Origin: Flammulina velutipes
Lineage: Eukaryota > Basidiomycota > Agaricomycetes > Agaricales > Physalacriaceae
NCBI GenBank assembly: GCA_011800155.1
Contig: CM022372.1
Coordinates: 1,550,001 to 1,614,000 of the forward strand
Direction of reading: 5' to 3'
Length of the DNA: 64,000 nt
Shown here: in pieces, positions 45,724-56,980 of the stretch
How the letters are laid out: the number at the start of each line of letters is the position of its first letter
How positions within the stretch are numbered: the stretch's first letter is position 1
Made by a program: the position numbers and the translations under genes
The notes under the pieces: generated by a model
Seen by the model: only the letters and a program-made list of their open reading frames with translations
What the model was told of the DNA's origin: nothing
Databases searched by the model: none

Positions 45724-47984
45724 ATGTCGCCAAATACGGAAGATAAGCCTATCCCTTTTCCGGCCTCGACGAGCGGTGAGTGTTGAGCGCGCTTGAATAT
45801 CGAAATTGACTGATTAATATATATCTACAGCACCTGTTCAAAGCAGAGGTGACAAGCAGCCTAGCGAGCACACTTTACAGGCGTCTGCCTCGGTAGCAGG
45901 TGTGTACAATACTCGCTCAAGGTTCAATCTCTAACCCCATAACAGAGTCGTCGACTTCGTCCAATTTGACCTCGTCCGACAAGCTCACTGCTCTCCCTTC
46001 CACCCCCAACGTCGGCATAAAAGGCAATCGCTCCCCAGCGCCAAGCACCAGAGGATTCCGGCGCAGTTTTGACGCGTCCAACTCCAGCGCAAACATCCCC
46101 TCCGTAAAGAGCACAGGAGACTTGAATGCTCTCGGACTGACCTTAGGTCCCCCTGCATGGTCGAACAGCCCAAAACAGCCTCCACGACCCAGCGTCTCCG
46201 ACAGCGGACACGATACTCCTCGAGGAAGGGTTTCTCTCGACTCTAGTGTTAGACAAGGTAACCATTGGAATCAACCTTCGTTATGAATACTAACGCGTCG
46301 CTAGCCTTTGCGCGCGGCAATAGAGCAAGTGATCCTACGTACACGTCTCAAGCTTTTAGAGCTGAACAGCTAAGGGAAGAACATTCGCCCTCCAACTCGC
46401 GTTCCCGAGCAGCGTCTCCACTTCGTATCCTCCAACAATGGTCCCAAGGTCTTCACCGACACCATCGTCATGAAGAGCCATTCGTGCCAGTCGACCCATT
46501 CACCCTCAATTGGCACTTTCACTGGCCGAACCTTTCTTGTCACACACCGAGCTTCTGCTGTCTAGGATCCTCCGAAGATGAAGAACACCAATGCTACAGC
46601 TGCTCCCAGTTCCGACAGCACACTACTGGCATCAAAGACTTCCTCATGGATTCGTTACCCCGTATCATCTATCTGTACGCTCTCCTCCAAATCCCGGCGA
46701 TGTACTTTTCCCGCGTCGCACGGATATTTGAGGACGCAGACGTCAGCCGACCGGATATTCAACGTATGATAGATGCGTGTTCTCGTCCGGGATATCATCT
46801 TCCTTTGTCATCGAGTGTCAACGTGAATACCAACGCGTCGAGACACCCAACAAGCACAGGGATCGGTATTATGGGTCACGTCGGCGCTGCCGCCTTGGTG
46901 TCGGATGTGGACATTCCCTTAACGGCGGCGGAGGACTGGACGGCGCCGTTTGTATCTCCTGCGCTAGTGAGGTTCAAACACTCTTGGGAAGCGTTCATTG
47001 ACTCGCTTCTGCGAGAATGGAAAACTCTGAATGTTGTCTCTGCTCTATTATTATCGTACGTCAATACGTATACAAACTTGGATGATGTATCGTTGACGAA
47101 ATTCTAGTGCTATACTGACTATGTTCCAAATACCCGATGCCGCTACTGATCCTGTTACACGCACTGCTGCTTTGCTTTCGTTGATTTGTGCTTTGATGAG
47201 TCTGTCCTATGGGTGTATGTATATTGTAAGGTTCGGGACGATGCGAACTATGTATCGAGCTTCGCGATGGGCTGAGGTATGTTTCTCTGTCCTAGCTATC
47301 TTCTGATTTTTCAAGTATTTTGTAGGAGGCGCGCAAGAACGATACCATGATTTGGTGGAACGTGTGGGTTATGTTAGCCATGCCGGCTGTATGGATGTCA
47401 TGGTATGTTTCAAGTGAATATTTTCTATGTACGTTACTAAATTGCCCCAAAGGTCTATGGTCCTCTTCATCGTCTCCATCCTATCCTTTGTATGGCGAAC
47501 CGGCTCAGTCAACGATCCCCCAGAGCGAGACCCCTTGAGCACACACGCCATCCTTGGACCGCGCATTGCGATCACAGGTGTCTTTGCAATCGGGATGATT
47601 TACTTCTTCCTCATCGTACGCACGCTCAAAAGCTACGGGACGCATTGGGTTCTCAGTCAGCGCCGTATCGCCGCTTTGGACCAGCCCGACCCTCTTGGTC
47701 GTGGAAGGGGAAGGGAGAGACCGACGCCTGACACTCGCCCTGTTTCGGACGAGGTCGAACCGCCCACGTCTGCCGCCCAGTTTACGGCGACCCCGGAGAA
47801 GATGAATGTTAAGCTGGAGAGGGATGGATTGGGGGTTGAGGTACAAGCGCCGTCGGTGCATGTCCCTGAGAGGGAGCATGGGAGGTTGTGGGATGTTTTT
47901 CGTATGGGGTCGAGCTCACATGAGTCGAACGATTTGGAGAAGGGAGAGCAGAGGCCGAGGCGAAAGTCTTTGCCAGAGTTGTGA
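45724..47984 (+). CDS. Multi-pass membrane protein, unrecognised
   Basis: Seven exons (45724-45775, 45831-45899, 45946-46257, 46305-47055, 47108-47276, 47326-47402, 47453-47984), about 650 residues. A long Ser/Pro-rich N-terminus carries repeated SxTSS and SPS motifs; a Cys-rich turn (CCLGSSEDEEHQCYSC) follows. Membrane segments are SLPRIIYLYALLQIPAMYF, LLSLICALMSLSYGCMYIV, NVWVMLAMPAVWMSW / SMVLFIVSILSFVW and AITGVFAIGMIYFFLIV. The C-terminal tail is charged and ends ESNDLEKGEQRPRRKSLPEL. It is conserved-looking through every join, but I know no name for it; location in an internal or plasma membrane is inferred. Confidence 0.72.
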
Positions 47985-48267
47985 TGTTTTATGATATGAC
48001 AGGTCTTTTTAATGTCTTTATCCGCAATGAACATGATCTACAGTATCCGTTTTGAGGAAAAGGTCTCAAATTCTATACCGTAACGTTCATCTATCTCACG
48101 AGTTGACGTTGAGCGCTGAGCGTTATAGCAGCTTCTTCGTGGGTGCAATCACCCGTCAAATTCTCCAACTCTGGGGACGACATCGAACTGATGTTGACGT
48201 ATGTATTTCATTAGTACATGGATGATAGTGACTTACACTGGTCTCGAGACTCGTTTAACAACTTTCT

Positions 48268-49527
48268 TCATTGCTTGGCGCTTGAAGTCACATCAGCCAT
48301 AGGGTAGACTTCTCTTGCGGGCGCTGGAACCACCTTGACATCTGCAAGTGCTTGATGAGCGCCCAGTAAGAACCACCGAATGGGAAGCTTACCAAGTCTC
48401 GGATTGTAGTTCCTCCCAATAATGACAGCCGCCGCACGCGATTTACTTTGTTGGTTCCTCCTCCTCTTCACTATCCATAGAAACAATGTTACGAGCGCAA
48501 CGAACGCCAGACCGCCCACGGCGCCGCCAGCGATAGCTCCAGCGTGAGAGCGGTGCTTGGAACCGGGGGTCGTCGTTGATGCTGATACATTGTCCAATTC
48601 AGCAATTCTATCGAACGCGGCAGTGTAGGTGATGAAGTCGATTCCGATAGCGTAGGTGTTCGTAACTGAAGTCACATTCACCGTCAAGACGTGATCTCCA
48701 GCTGCCACGGCAGTACCGAATAGAGCAAACATGGGTCTGGGTCTGTTATCGATGTTTGCGACGACACTTGTTTCGACGAAATTGCCATCCAATGCGTAAG
48801 TGAGTGACATGCGACCATCCGTGGTCGGGGGGAGTACAGCATATAGCGATACCGATGAGCCTGTTCGAGAAAATTGTTAATTAGAAAGAAATGAGAGATT
48901 GTTGGGAATGTATACCAGTGAAGGCGAACGAAAGTGAGTTATTCGCCTCGCTGACCCAATGTATTGTATCATTGTAAGGTCCCTTTCCGTGATCGAAGAC
49001 ATTCTCGAGACGGAGAGTCGCCGTTGACCATCCCCCGCCGACGAAATCGATAGCAGTCTCAGTGTTCTGGTCGTCCACGATTACATTCCGCCCACGCATC
49101 GCTGTTTGCGCGCCAGCGACGACAGTCAAGTAGTCGAACACAGGGAAGAGTGATAGATCGCCAGTAGAGTATGTGATGGCGTGCTCTCCGTCTGTCAGGA
49201 TAGGGCTCTCATACCCTCCGTCCCCCAAGTGGTTGAAGACATTGCTGTCAAGCTGTATGGCGTACGATTGGGAGGTGACTTGGCTGAGGCCCGCCACCAC
49301 CTTAACACCTTGTCCTGAAAATGAGATTTGAGTACCGCCCAAGAACTTAGATACTAAAAGGAGGACATACCTTGGAACGTATATCTAAACCACCCATCCT
49401 CACATTGATTGCTATCAATGGAGGTCCAAGTGTCCGAGTAGAAAGCACCAGAGGCATTACCATGAAAATTCGAAGGACACAGGTATTCGATGTCTTCGTC
49501 GCGATCGTCGACAATGTAGGATATCAT
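48268..49527 (-). CDS. Single-pass membrane protein (SKG6-like), paralog of 36.7 kb gene
   Basis: Exons joined on the minus strand, start ATG at 49525-49527. Starts MISYIVDDRDEDIEYLC, the same pattern as the paralog. Shared blocks: EDGWFRYTF, DGEHAITY, LFPVFDYLTV, RGRNVIVDD, GPYNDTIHW, HVLTVNVTSVTNTYAIGIDF, then a transmembrane helix (GAIAGGAVGGLAFVALVTLFLWIV) with RRRR stop-transfer and the tail motif GRNYNPRLGK. No signal peptide at the N-terminus; the single helix probably inserts as a reverse anchor. Two beta domains are predicted outside. Function unknown; carbohydrate binding is only a guess. Opposite orientation to its paralog, 10.3 kb apart. Confidence 0.8.
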
Positions 49528-50364
49528 GGCGGGAAGGAAGACAAGGGGTAAAGGAGTATATCATGACCCTTTCTGATACCTAAACGGACCTAGGACGGTC
49601 ACGGTGGCGCTTATCCTGATAACAGGCCAAGCTGTCGATTTTCGACGCGATTATAGAACGCGCTAGAATTGATGAGTATTATGCACGAATGATGCGAGAG
49701 ATACAGCGTACTTGAAGTCCCGGCGCGTCACCTGTGATCGGCTGCTTTTCCTCTGATATTCTTTTCCCATAACTTACGAAGATCTTGTAATGTTGTGATT
49801 CTTTAGATAGATGAACTGAGGTGAACCCGCAGTTCTTCGGATGTGTGCAACCTGAGAAATGGCGGAGCATCATGCGCGGTGATGATGGTAAGAGAGAGAG
49901 AAATCCAGTCAAAATCATCAACGTGCATATGGGACGGAATATCGGGCCGGACACTGTGGCGCACATCAATGAACTAGAACCCTACGGTCAATGCAACTTC
50001 CTTGGCCCAAGGTCATCGTGAGCATGTGTTGCATTGCGTGGACACAGGCGGAGTCGAATGTTCAAGCATGGGGTCAAGACAGTGCTTCGAAAGATGGTAA
50101 CCGTTCCACTTTGAGGTTACTTAAGTTATAGATATTCCCGAGTCTAAGGGCAGTAAAATCTAGCCTTTGGATGCATAAAAATGGTAGCAACAGATCGTAC
50201 TTATTACATGGAGACAGAGTTCATGAAGGCATAGACTACGTACAGTATAATGTTAATATTTTTTGGCGCCTGGGAGAAAGAATTAGGAGTATGGACGGAG
50301 CGTATCACGAAGAAGGGAGAGGTATACATAATGGGAAGGTTTGGTAGTACTTGGGTTATTAGAA
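49528..50364. other. Intergenic spacer
   Basis: About 840 bp between the SKG6-like gene (reads leftwards) and the 3' end of the Ser/Pro-rich gene. It should carry the promoter of the former. No gene, repeat or RNA seen. Confidence 0.5.
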
Positions 50365-51174
50365 TTAGAAGGAAGAGATGAAGGAGGATGGCCTGGTATT
50401 GGGACGTGTAGCTTCGTTCGCGAGGGCGGCGAGTCGCTCTTCCAGGCCCATGCCCAGGCCCTCGCGCTCCCACTCATCGTGGAGAGGTGTATGCACACCG
50501 GGGTTGTCCATGATATGCGGCGGCTCCGACGGCTCTGTGGTGAGCGATGCGAGGGGCACAGTCGAAAGCGGAGTGGATGCGAGAAGATCGGAATACGCGA
50601 CGAATGAAAGGCGTTTGTTGTGGGATGAAGTATGGGCGGACAGCGACGGCGAGGAGGGCGGGAGCTCACGGGTGGCGGTCGCAGGAGAACTTTGGAGGGA
50701 GTAGTAGGCGGATGTTGGTGTGGGGGGCTCCTCATGAGTGCTGTTGCCGTATTTGCCGGCCGGCGAAGACAGCGACGAGGACAGAATGGATATTGCAGGA
50801 GAGCCTAGGAGCAGACTGTGTCGCGGTGAGGGACTCCGACTGGTAAACGGGCTCTGGCGGTTGACGAGCTCGACGTCAACGTCCGACGCGGCTGTGCCAC
50901 CTTCTTCTGTTAAAATCGCAGCTGCGCTGTCCAGTACGCTGGGAACGCTGAGCTCCGTCGACGTCTTTGCCCTCGGTATGCGATGGGGATTCTGCTGCTG
51001 GGCATGTGGAGGCGACCCAATCGTCTCGATGTCTCGTTCAAAGATGGCCGACGACGATGAATGCACCGACGTGGGCGACGACGGGATCGACCTTGGCGAG
51101 ATGGACCCATGTCGGACTGGCGAAGTCGACAAATGGCTGGGCGACAGGTGCATTTTCGTGGAGGGGATGTCCAT
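50365..51174 (-). CDS. Ser/Pro-rich protein, unknown
   Basis: Single 269-codon exon. Mostly disordered: runs of SPxS, SPSPRHSLLLGSP and PPTPTS look like kinase sites. The C-terminal 40 residues are better conserved in character and helical: HDEWEREGLGMGLEERLAALANE. No name known. It lies 124 bp downstream of the AT-hook gene on the same strand; no sign of co-transcription. The first 265 nt overlap a long alternative frame of the upstream gene (see finding). Confidence 0.6.
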   Translation of the reverse strand: MDIPSTKMHLSPSHLSTSPVRHGSISPRSIPSSPTSVHSSSSAIFERDIETIGSPPHAQQQNPHRIPRAKTSTELSVPSVLDSAAAILTEEGGTAASDVDVELVNRQSPFTSRSPSPRHSLLLGSPAISILSSSLSSPAGKYGNSTHEEPPTPTSAYYSLQSSPATATRELPPSSPSLSAHTSSHNKRLSFVAYSDLLASTPLSTVPLASLTTEPSEPPHIMDNPGVHTPLHDEWEREGLGMGLEERLAALANEATRPNTRPSSFISSF

Positions 51175-51297
51175 AGCGATGGTGGTTTCAATCTTACCTT
51201 CCCAAAATGCAACACTTGCATCATTATATGCAGCGGAATAACCCTAAATAAACATACGGCACTCAAAAATAAATATTCTGTAAATAATAAACCTCCG

Positions 51298-53771
51298 TCA
51301 TCTGCCTTTTGCCTCCGTAGAATGGTGGCGTGTCCTTTTGACATGGTCATTCGCTCCATTTGACGCCCTCGAGCCCTTTGGTCCAGGTGTTTGCGCCCGA
51401 CTCTTAGGCCGTCCTCGCCGTGCCGGAGGGACATCATTCTGACTTTCCGACTCCGAGCTACTCGTCTGTACAGGCTTCTTCCCCTTCCCTCGCACTTTTG
51501 TTCGCGAACCTTCCGCTTTCTGCGACGAGGAACTATCCTCCTTCTTCTTTGGCTTCTTAGGCGGCAGAGGCACTTCCTCATCTTCATCTTCATCATCGTC
51601 ATCATCATCATCCTCCTGTGCTTCAAACTTGAACGAAACACGCCGGCCGCGAGATCGACTCCGAGCCACAATCGAGCTTGCCCGATGCTGATTGTGACGC
51701 AGCGGCGAGGAGTCAACTTCAGGCGAGGACGGGGGCAAAGTCCCCCGAGAAAGATTCGGATCATAAGCGTACGGGTATGGGTGAGCATGAGTAGGAGTGC
51801 TGTACGCGGAGCTTGGGTGGTGGCGGCGTGAAGGCGTAAATGGAAGAGGTGGTGGCGGTCCAGCGCCCTTGATGGGGCTACCAGGAGGCCAAGGACCGGA
51901 GAGATACGTCGATAAATGATGCATCGCTTGTAGAATTGCCTGCTGAGCGTCCATATACGGAAGCACATTCGGAGGATAGGGGGCGGGGTAAGGGTAGAAT
52001 GCGGGGTCAGAAGACGGTGGGTGGGATGCGCCAGAGGATGGCCTAGTGGTTTGTAGAAGCTCGTCGTCCTCACTGTCGGACGATCGATGCTTCGATTTCG
52101 AGCGGCTCCTGTGCACCTTGTGTGGATGCGCTGCCCATTGATTAGATGGCCCAGCGCGCGAAGGATAAGTCTCTTCGGGGTCACTTGATGGCACTCGGGA
52201 TTTCGCACGACTTGATGACCTGTGTTTTCTGGTATCGATATGATGATCTGTAGCCACTGAGCAAATGTCCGAATGTGATAACAACGTGAGCACAAACCTT
52301 CTGTGTCGGATAAGAACGTGCGAGGCGGACTGCTCATGTGGGAAGACGAGAGAGAAGAAACCCTTTTACGTTTTCGAGATGGAGGTACGGTAGATTGGGA
52401 TCGGCGTCGAGGTGGAGGTTTTCGCAAGTACAGATCATCGTCCTCGCTTTCTGACGAGGGATAGACGACCTTGCCCTTGCCTTTATCTTTGAGCGGGGAG
52501 CTGAGCGGTGGAGGCGACGACGAAGGCGAAGGCGCAGGCGAAACAACACGTTTCTCTTCCACTCGCTTGCCCTTGGGCTTAGAGGGGGTTGGTTGAGGTT
52601 TCTGGCGCACAATTACTACTTCAGCACGAAGTCTAGGATTGGGTTCTTTAGCTGAAGTTGTTCGCGATGGCGTTTTGCGCATCTGGGCGAGATCCACGCG
52701 AGGAAGCGCGTCGGGTGCACGTGCAGCGGGTTTCGGAGTGGCCCCAACGGAAGGACGCCGGGACTTTGTGCGTGAGGCTCTTGGAGGAGACGGAGGGAGC
52801 GGAGAGGGCAGACGCGTAGCTTCGGTTGGTTCTCGAGACGGAGAAGAAAACGAGGAGGAACGAGGAGGAGTCTGGAGTTGGTGCGGGTGCGGGAATGCTT
52901 TGGAAGTGGATACTTTTAAAGGAGTTTTGGGAGTCTTTAAAGTTGTTTGCTTGGCCTTCGAAGGCGACGGCGTAGGTGCTTTATCGGTCCTTGGGGCTAG
53001 CTCGTCCTCCGAAGTGCTGTCCGAGTCAGGTAGATTGGTTTGGTCAGCATCCTGGAGGTCGCGCAGGTCCACGGCATCCTCGACGCTCTCCAAATCGACC
53101 TCCCCACAGAGTTCGCGTCGTTTGCGCTCGGCCTCAAGAAAAGCTTTGAGATCCAGAGCATCTTCCGCATTCTTAACATCGATCTTGGCATAATGTCCAA
53201 TGATGGGAGACAAGTCCTCCTCTTCCTCCTCCAGCAGCGGTGGCCCCTCTTCCTCGTCCGTAGTTGAGATATGGTCGTCCGATAAAACTTCCTCTTCGAT
53301 AGGCCTGTCGTGCACGTCGAACCCAGTGATGGCGTCCAAATCGTCCTCCGAATCTTCATCGTCCTCTTCCTTGTGGACATTCTCCTTCCCTTTCCCTTTC
53401 CCTTTCCCTTTCCCCTTCCCCTTCTCTACATCAGCTATCCCAAACCCTTGCGCCTCGGGCATAGCCTCCAACACCCCATGGTTCTCAACCACATCCAGAG
53501 TCCTGAGGTCCACAATGTCATCTTCGTCCATGCGGCGTGTCCAGCGTTCTTCCAGCTGCCGCCAAGTGCCCATGAGCCTTTGAACAGAGTCGCCTCGCTC
53601 CTTATTGACGTCTGGCCCATTTTCGTTTGTGGACGCAGAGCGTCTGGGGGTCGATAGGCGTTGTCGTTTGAGTGGCGGCACGGAGTCCTGAGTGCGATGT
53701 GGAGGCGACGCAGAGGGCGTTATCAGCGTGAGAAGAGGCGGGCGCATCGGGCGCGAAGGCGGGCGGCTCAT
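51298..53771 (-). CDS. Low-complexity nuclear protein with AT-hook-like motif
   Basis: Two exons (52298-53771 and 51298-52256) joined over a 41-bp intron (GTTTGTG ... GCTCAG), 810 residues. The first part has long acidic blocks (EEDDEDSEDDLDAITG), a KG-repeat encoded by a hexanucleotide tract, a sequence of EDALDLKAFLEAERKRRE and DLESVEDAVDLRDLQ helices, and Pro/Ser-rich basic segments with several KRK runs. The second exon has a Pro/Tyr-rich region, a poly-Asp/Glu stretch and ARRGRPKSR, the core of an AT-hook that inserts into the minor groove of AT-rich DNA. A chromatin-associated role is inferred; no family name is known. The intron is short but gives the low-complexity nuclear composition to both sides. 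Confidence 0.7.
53381..53426. repeat. CCTTTC hexanucleotide microsatellite
   Basis: About seven near-perfect CCTTTC/CCTTCC units inside the coding sequence of the AT-hook gene, translated as an alternating Lys-Gly tract. Being a multiple of two codons, unit changes keep frame and vary tract length. Confidence 0.75.
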
Positions 53772-54285
53772 TGCAAGACGCGTTGACGGGATAGACGCGA
53801 CTCAAGTTGAGCCTCCCAGACCGAGGTAAGCTGTACATGTGAGCCGCTTTGAAATGCTCCCACGCTCTCTTTCAACAATTGGCCACTGAACGACAGTGGC
53901 TTGATTGTCTCGATGTTCTGTTCACAACGAAGAGGTATCGTGCTTCACAATGCAGGCACTATCAAGTATACATTTGGATATTGTCAGCGCCCACATGCCA
54001 GTGCGAATCGAGGTACTGGTAGCTCATTGAACCTTCAAGTTCGCGAGTAGGATGATACCCGCTGATACATATCCAAATGACAGGGCGATCCTCTTAACCA
54101 AATGTACCTCTCTTAGGATTCCAAGGTGTATCAAACCCTCGATTTAGTCTACGCGATACCCCTTCTAAAGACAAACACATAGACCAATAGCATTGATAAC
54201 GAACTACAGCGTAAATAATGGGTATAGAGGCTCAGAACAACGAGCCCAAAAAGATGATTAAGAAAAGTCCGTAGTCGTGCCACTT
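53772..54285. other. Intergenic spacer
   Basis: About 500 bp between two minus-strand genes: 3' region of the DsbA-like gene on the left and promoter of the AT-hook gene on the right orientation. No coding frame supported. Confidence 0.5.
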
Positions 54286-55169
54286 TCAGTTACGTTGCCC
54301 CTTCGCGATCTCGTTGAAGATACGCAGGAATGAAGAAGTGGGTTGCGCGCCCGTGAGCGCATACTTCTTGTTAATCAACGTGTAAGGCCTAAATCCTCAT
54401 CAGTAAATGGTCACAAACCAAGATAAAAACTTACACGCCGGCGACGCCATTCAACTGCGCGTTCTGTATATATTGCTGCACCTCAGCTTTCAGCTCGTTC
54501 GTCTCCAGAAATTCCAAGGCCTCAACGAAATTCAGTCAGTCAACCATCAAACCGTAAAAAATATTCAATACACACCTCCGTCTTCGACATGACCCCTATA
54601 TCGTCCATCTCTGTGGCGAGTACGTTTCTGTCGCCGATGTCATCTGCTCGTTCGAGGTATGCGTTCCACAGCCCTTCCACCACCCTCAGTTGGGCATTCT
54701 GCCCCCCAATCTCGCGAGCTTTGGCAATCAAACGATGACTATCAAGAGTGTTCGACACCTGTCCGTCGTAGCTATAGCAGCGTTCCCTCTCAGCATCGGA
54801 ACAGATAGATACAAACGCCACGCACTTTAGTCGAAGCCCTTCAGAAAGCCCAAGGACAACCATCTGTTCCTCTGCAGCCTTTATTCGGGACGCACCAAGG
54901 CGGCTGGCGTACCACGCCCGTTTGTTGTACCCCGGTGATTGCGGTAAGGAAGAGTCCAGCATGAATGGGTGAAAGCGTATCTCGAAATCGACGTTGAGAC
55001 CTGACTCTCGTATTTGTTTCATAGCTTGTTGGATGTGCTTGTAGCCGATACAACACCATGGACAGATGGAGTCTACAGAGTAATCAGTCAATGGGGATAC
55101 ATGGTTCAACGGGAGGGGTACGAGCGACGTACCCGAAGTGATATCCAGAGTGATCTTCTGAACGGTCAT
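54286..55169 (-). CDS. DsbA-like thioredoxin-fold oxidoreductase (FrnE type)
   Basis: Five exons (55133-55169, 54826-55072, 54576-54771, 54435-54520, 54286-54388), 222 residues. The CxxC active site is complete across intron 1: TSDSICPWCCIGYKH, with a CPWC motif as in the FrnE/2-hydroxychromene isomerase branch of the DSBA family. Later: FEIRFHPFMLDSSLPQSPGYNKR, LNYDGQVSNTLDSHRLIAKA, VVEGLWNAYLERADDIGDRNVLA and the closing GVPYTLINKKYALTGAQPTSSFLRIF with the cis-Pro loop VPY. Likely a cytosolic or mitochondrial thiol-disulphide enzyme or glutathione-like transferase; substrate unknown. Confidence 0.92.
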
Positions 55170-55695
55170 CTTAGAGGATTATCAAGGTTGTGGGAACCTA
55201 TGGCAGGTTGGTCGAGAGATGATCTTGCCCTCGGGAGGCTAGAGAAGGTGCATCTTATATGTAGCCATGTCCGGCGACCGCGACGGAGAACTATTTCAAT
55301 TAACAAATCCATGTGGGATGGAAATTAGCGTTAGTGACGTGAAGTCCGAGCGGGTACATAGATTCAGAAAGACAGCGGCGTCGGCCTATGGCTTGAGCAT
55401 ATATCTGTTGTAGCCAAAATAGGTCCATAGGAGTGACCAGTGCAGCGTAGGGCTCGTTGTTAGAGCTAGGAAAATTGAGCGCAGTGGTCCTATGTGATGC
55501 CCGACGTGCAAATCTTGGCACTTACCGGAAGCCCAGAGTCTCAACAGACCGATAGGGCGATCCCGAATCGGAGAAGACAAGTCATCATTCCGAGTCGGGG
55601 AGTCAAAGCGTTGATTACTGCAAGGACCACAACACAGTGAATTCTGATAGCTCATTGAAGCTAAAATACATACACGATAGCAAGGGCACGCCTCA
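55170..55695. other. Intergenic spacer
   Basis: About 525 bp between two minus-strand genes. An 89-codon minus frame (55386-55655) starts with ATG but shows no domain or codon signal and is probably chance. Confidence 0.4.
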
Positions 55696-56909
55696 TCATG
55701 GAGAAGATGAAGAGACGTTTAAATCTGATACCAACTCCTCCCACGGAGGCAATCCGCATAGCTCCGGTAACCCCTTCCACATCTCCTCCCGAAACGCGTC
55801 GCAGTCATCCTGAAATGCTCTACGACATGCATGGCAGTAGTCCTGCTCATGCGATGAGACTTCCCGGGTGACTTGGACTACGTAATGCAGGAGGGCCGTA
55901 CGCATCATCCAACTGCGAGACAGACGCGATGTCAGACCAGTGAAGGCTCGAGTACATTTAGCGGTTCCTGAGCATTCAGAAGACGGTTTCCGGTTGCCAC
56001 ATACGCGTCGAATAAAGTCGAAGCTTTGTTCTATTCTGCGTTGGAAGACGATGGTGTATTGTGTTATATCTTCCGATGAAAGAGTAGAGGATGGTCGAGA
56101 GGGATGGTCGACCATAAGCTTGACGTGATCTCCGCTAAGAAGGTCTTCGAGTTTGTAGAGGGAGAGGAAATAGAAAACGGAGGGAAGTACTACGTCTATG
56201 TGAGTTTCTCGAGCGAGATTGAGGACGTGCAATGGATGGACGTAAGGATACGTCATTTTATTGACGTTGGGTGTTGAGAGCGCCCTTTCTACCATTTCAT
56301 CGTGGCCGTGGAGTGTGTATGTCCAGGTGTAGCAGAGATGGGCGATAGCTTGCTGGCGAAGATGGGCAATGAAATACTTTGTTGCGAGGCGGAGGATTCC
56401 AGCAAGATAGAAAAAGTCATCGAGATTGGTGGTTTTGAAGGACCTTGGAAAGTGAGCAAGCGGGATATGAAACAGGACGGCAGATTGAAGGAGGAAGAAA
56501 CCTACGGGCCGTCGTAGAGAGCCTCGATGAGGTTCCCAAGCTCGACTGGAAGATCGTGCATGGTTATTATTGGGCATCCATCGTACGTGTCGGTATCGTT
56601 GTCGCTGTCATCGTTTGCGCTGGGCGGTGCGATATTTAACATATCCTGGAAGATTTCAGAATGCCGAGCGAGAACGCCACGATGCACGCGGAACGCGGTT
56701 GGTGTCTCGTGCGTGAGGAGAATGATGTTGCCGTCGTCGAACCAGAACTATGATTGATGAGCCAGTGAGGCATAGAATGGATGCAGAACAAACCTGGCCG
56801 CGATAGAAATTGCGTTCCAGCTTTTCGTTGGAGTCCTTAGACGGGGGCTGTGAACGATGAGCAAAGACTGCGAAGAAAGCCGCGAAGAACTGACTTGCGC
56901 GCGAGACAT
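55696..56909 (-). CDS. BTB/POZ domain protein
   Basis: Four exons on the minus strand, about 350 residues. A tiny first exon (MSRAQ) is followed by a short linker and then the BTB core: FWFDDGNIILLTHETPTAFRVHRGVLARHSEIFQDML and ITMHDLPVELGNLIEALYDG, SFKTTNLDDFFYLAGILRLATKYF. This is the BTB/POZ pattern (D-x-xIxx, FxVHRxxLxxxSxxFxxM). The C-terminal 200 residues are helical, with a Cys-His pair (DYCHACRRAF) near the end. Agaricomycetes have many such proteins; they may be Cul3 adaptors. It is divergent from MON1 with about 71 bp between the start codons. Confidence 0.82.
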
Positions 56910-56980
56910 GTCGCGATTAACGTTGTGATGGTAAGAGTCCAAGTGGGCAGATCACTTGCTTATTGTTGTCACCCACCATC

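Noticed and set aside
53200..53583. Ser-rich plus-strand frame with repeated Phe-Pro units
   Set aside because: Direct antisense of the acidic and KG-repeat parts of the AT-hook gene; low-complexity artefact.
55386..55655. 89-codon minus-strand frame with ATG
   Set aside because: Cys/Ser-rich but featureless, with no family resemblance; too short to call without transcripts.
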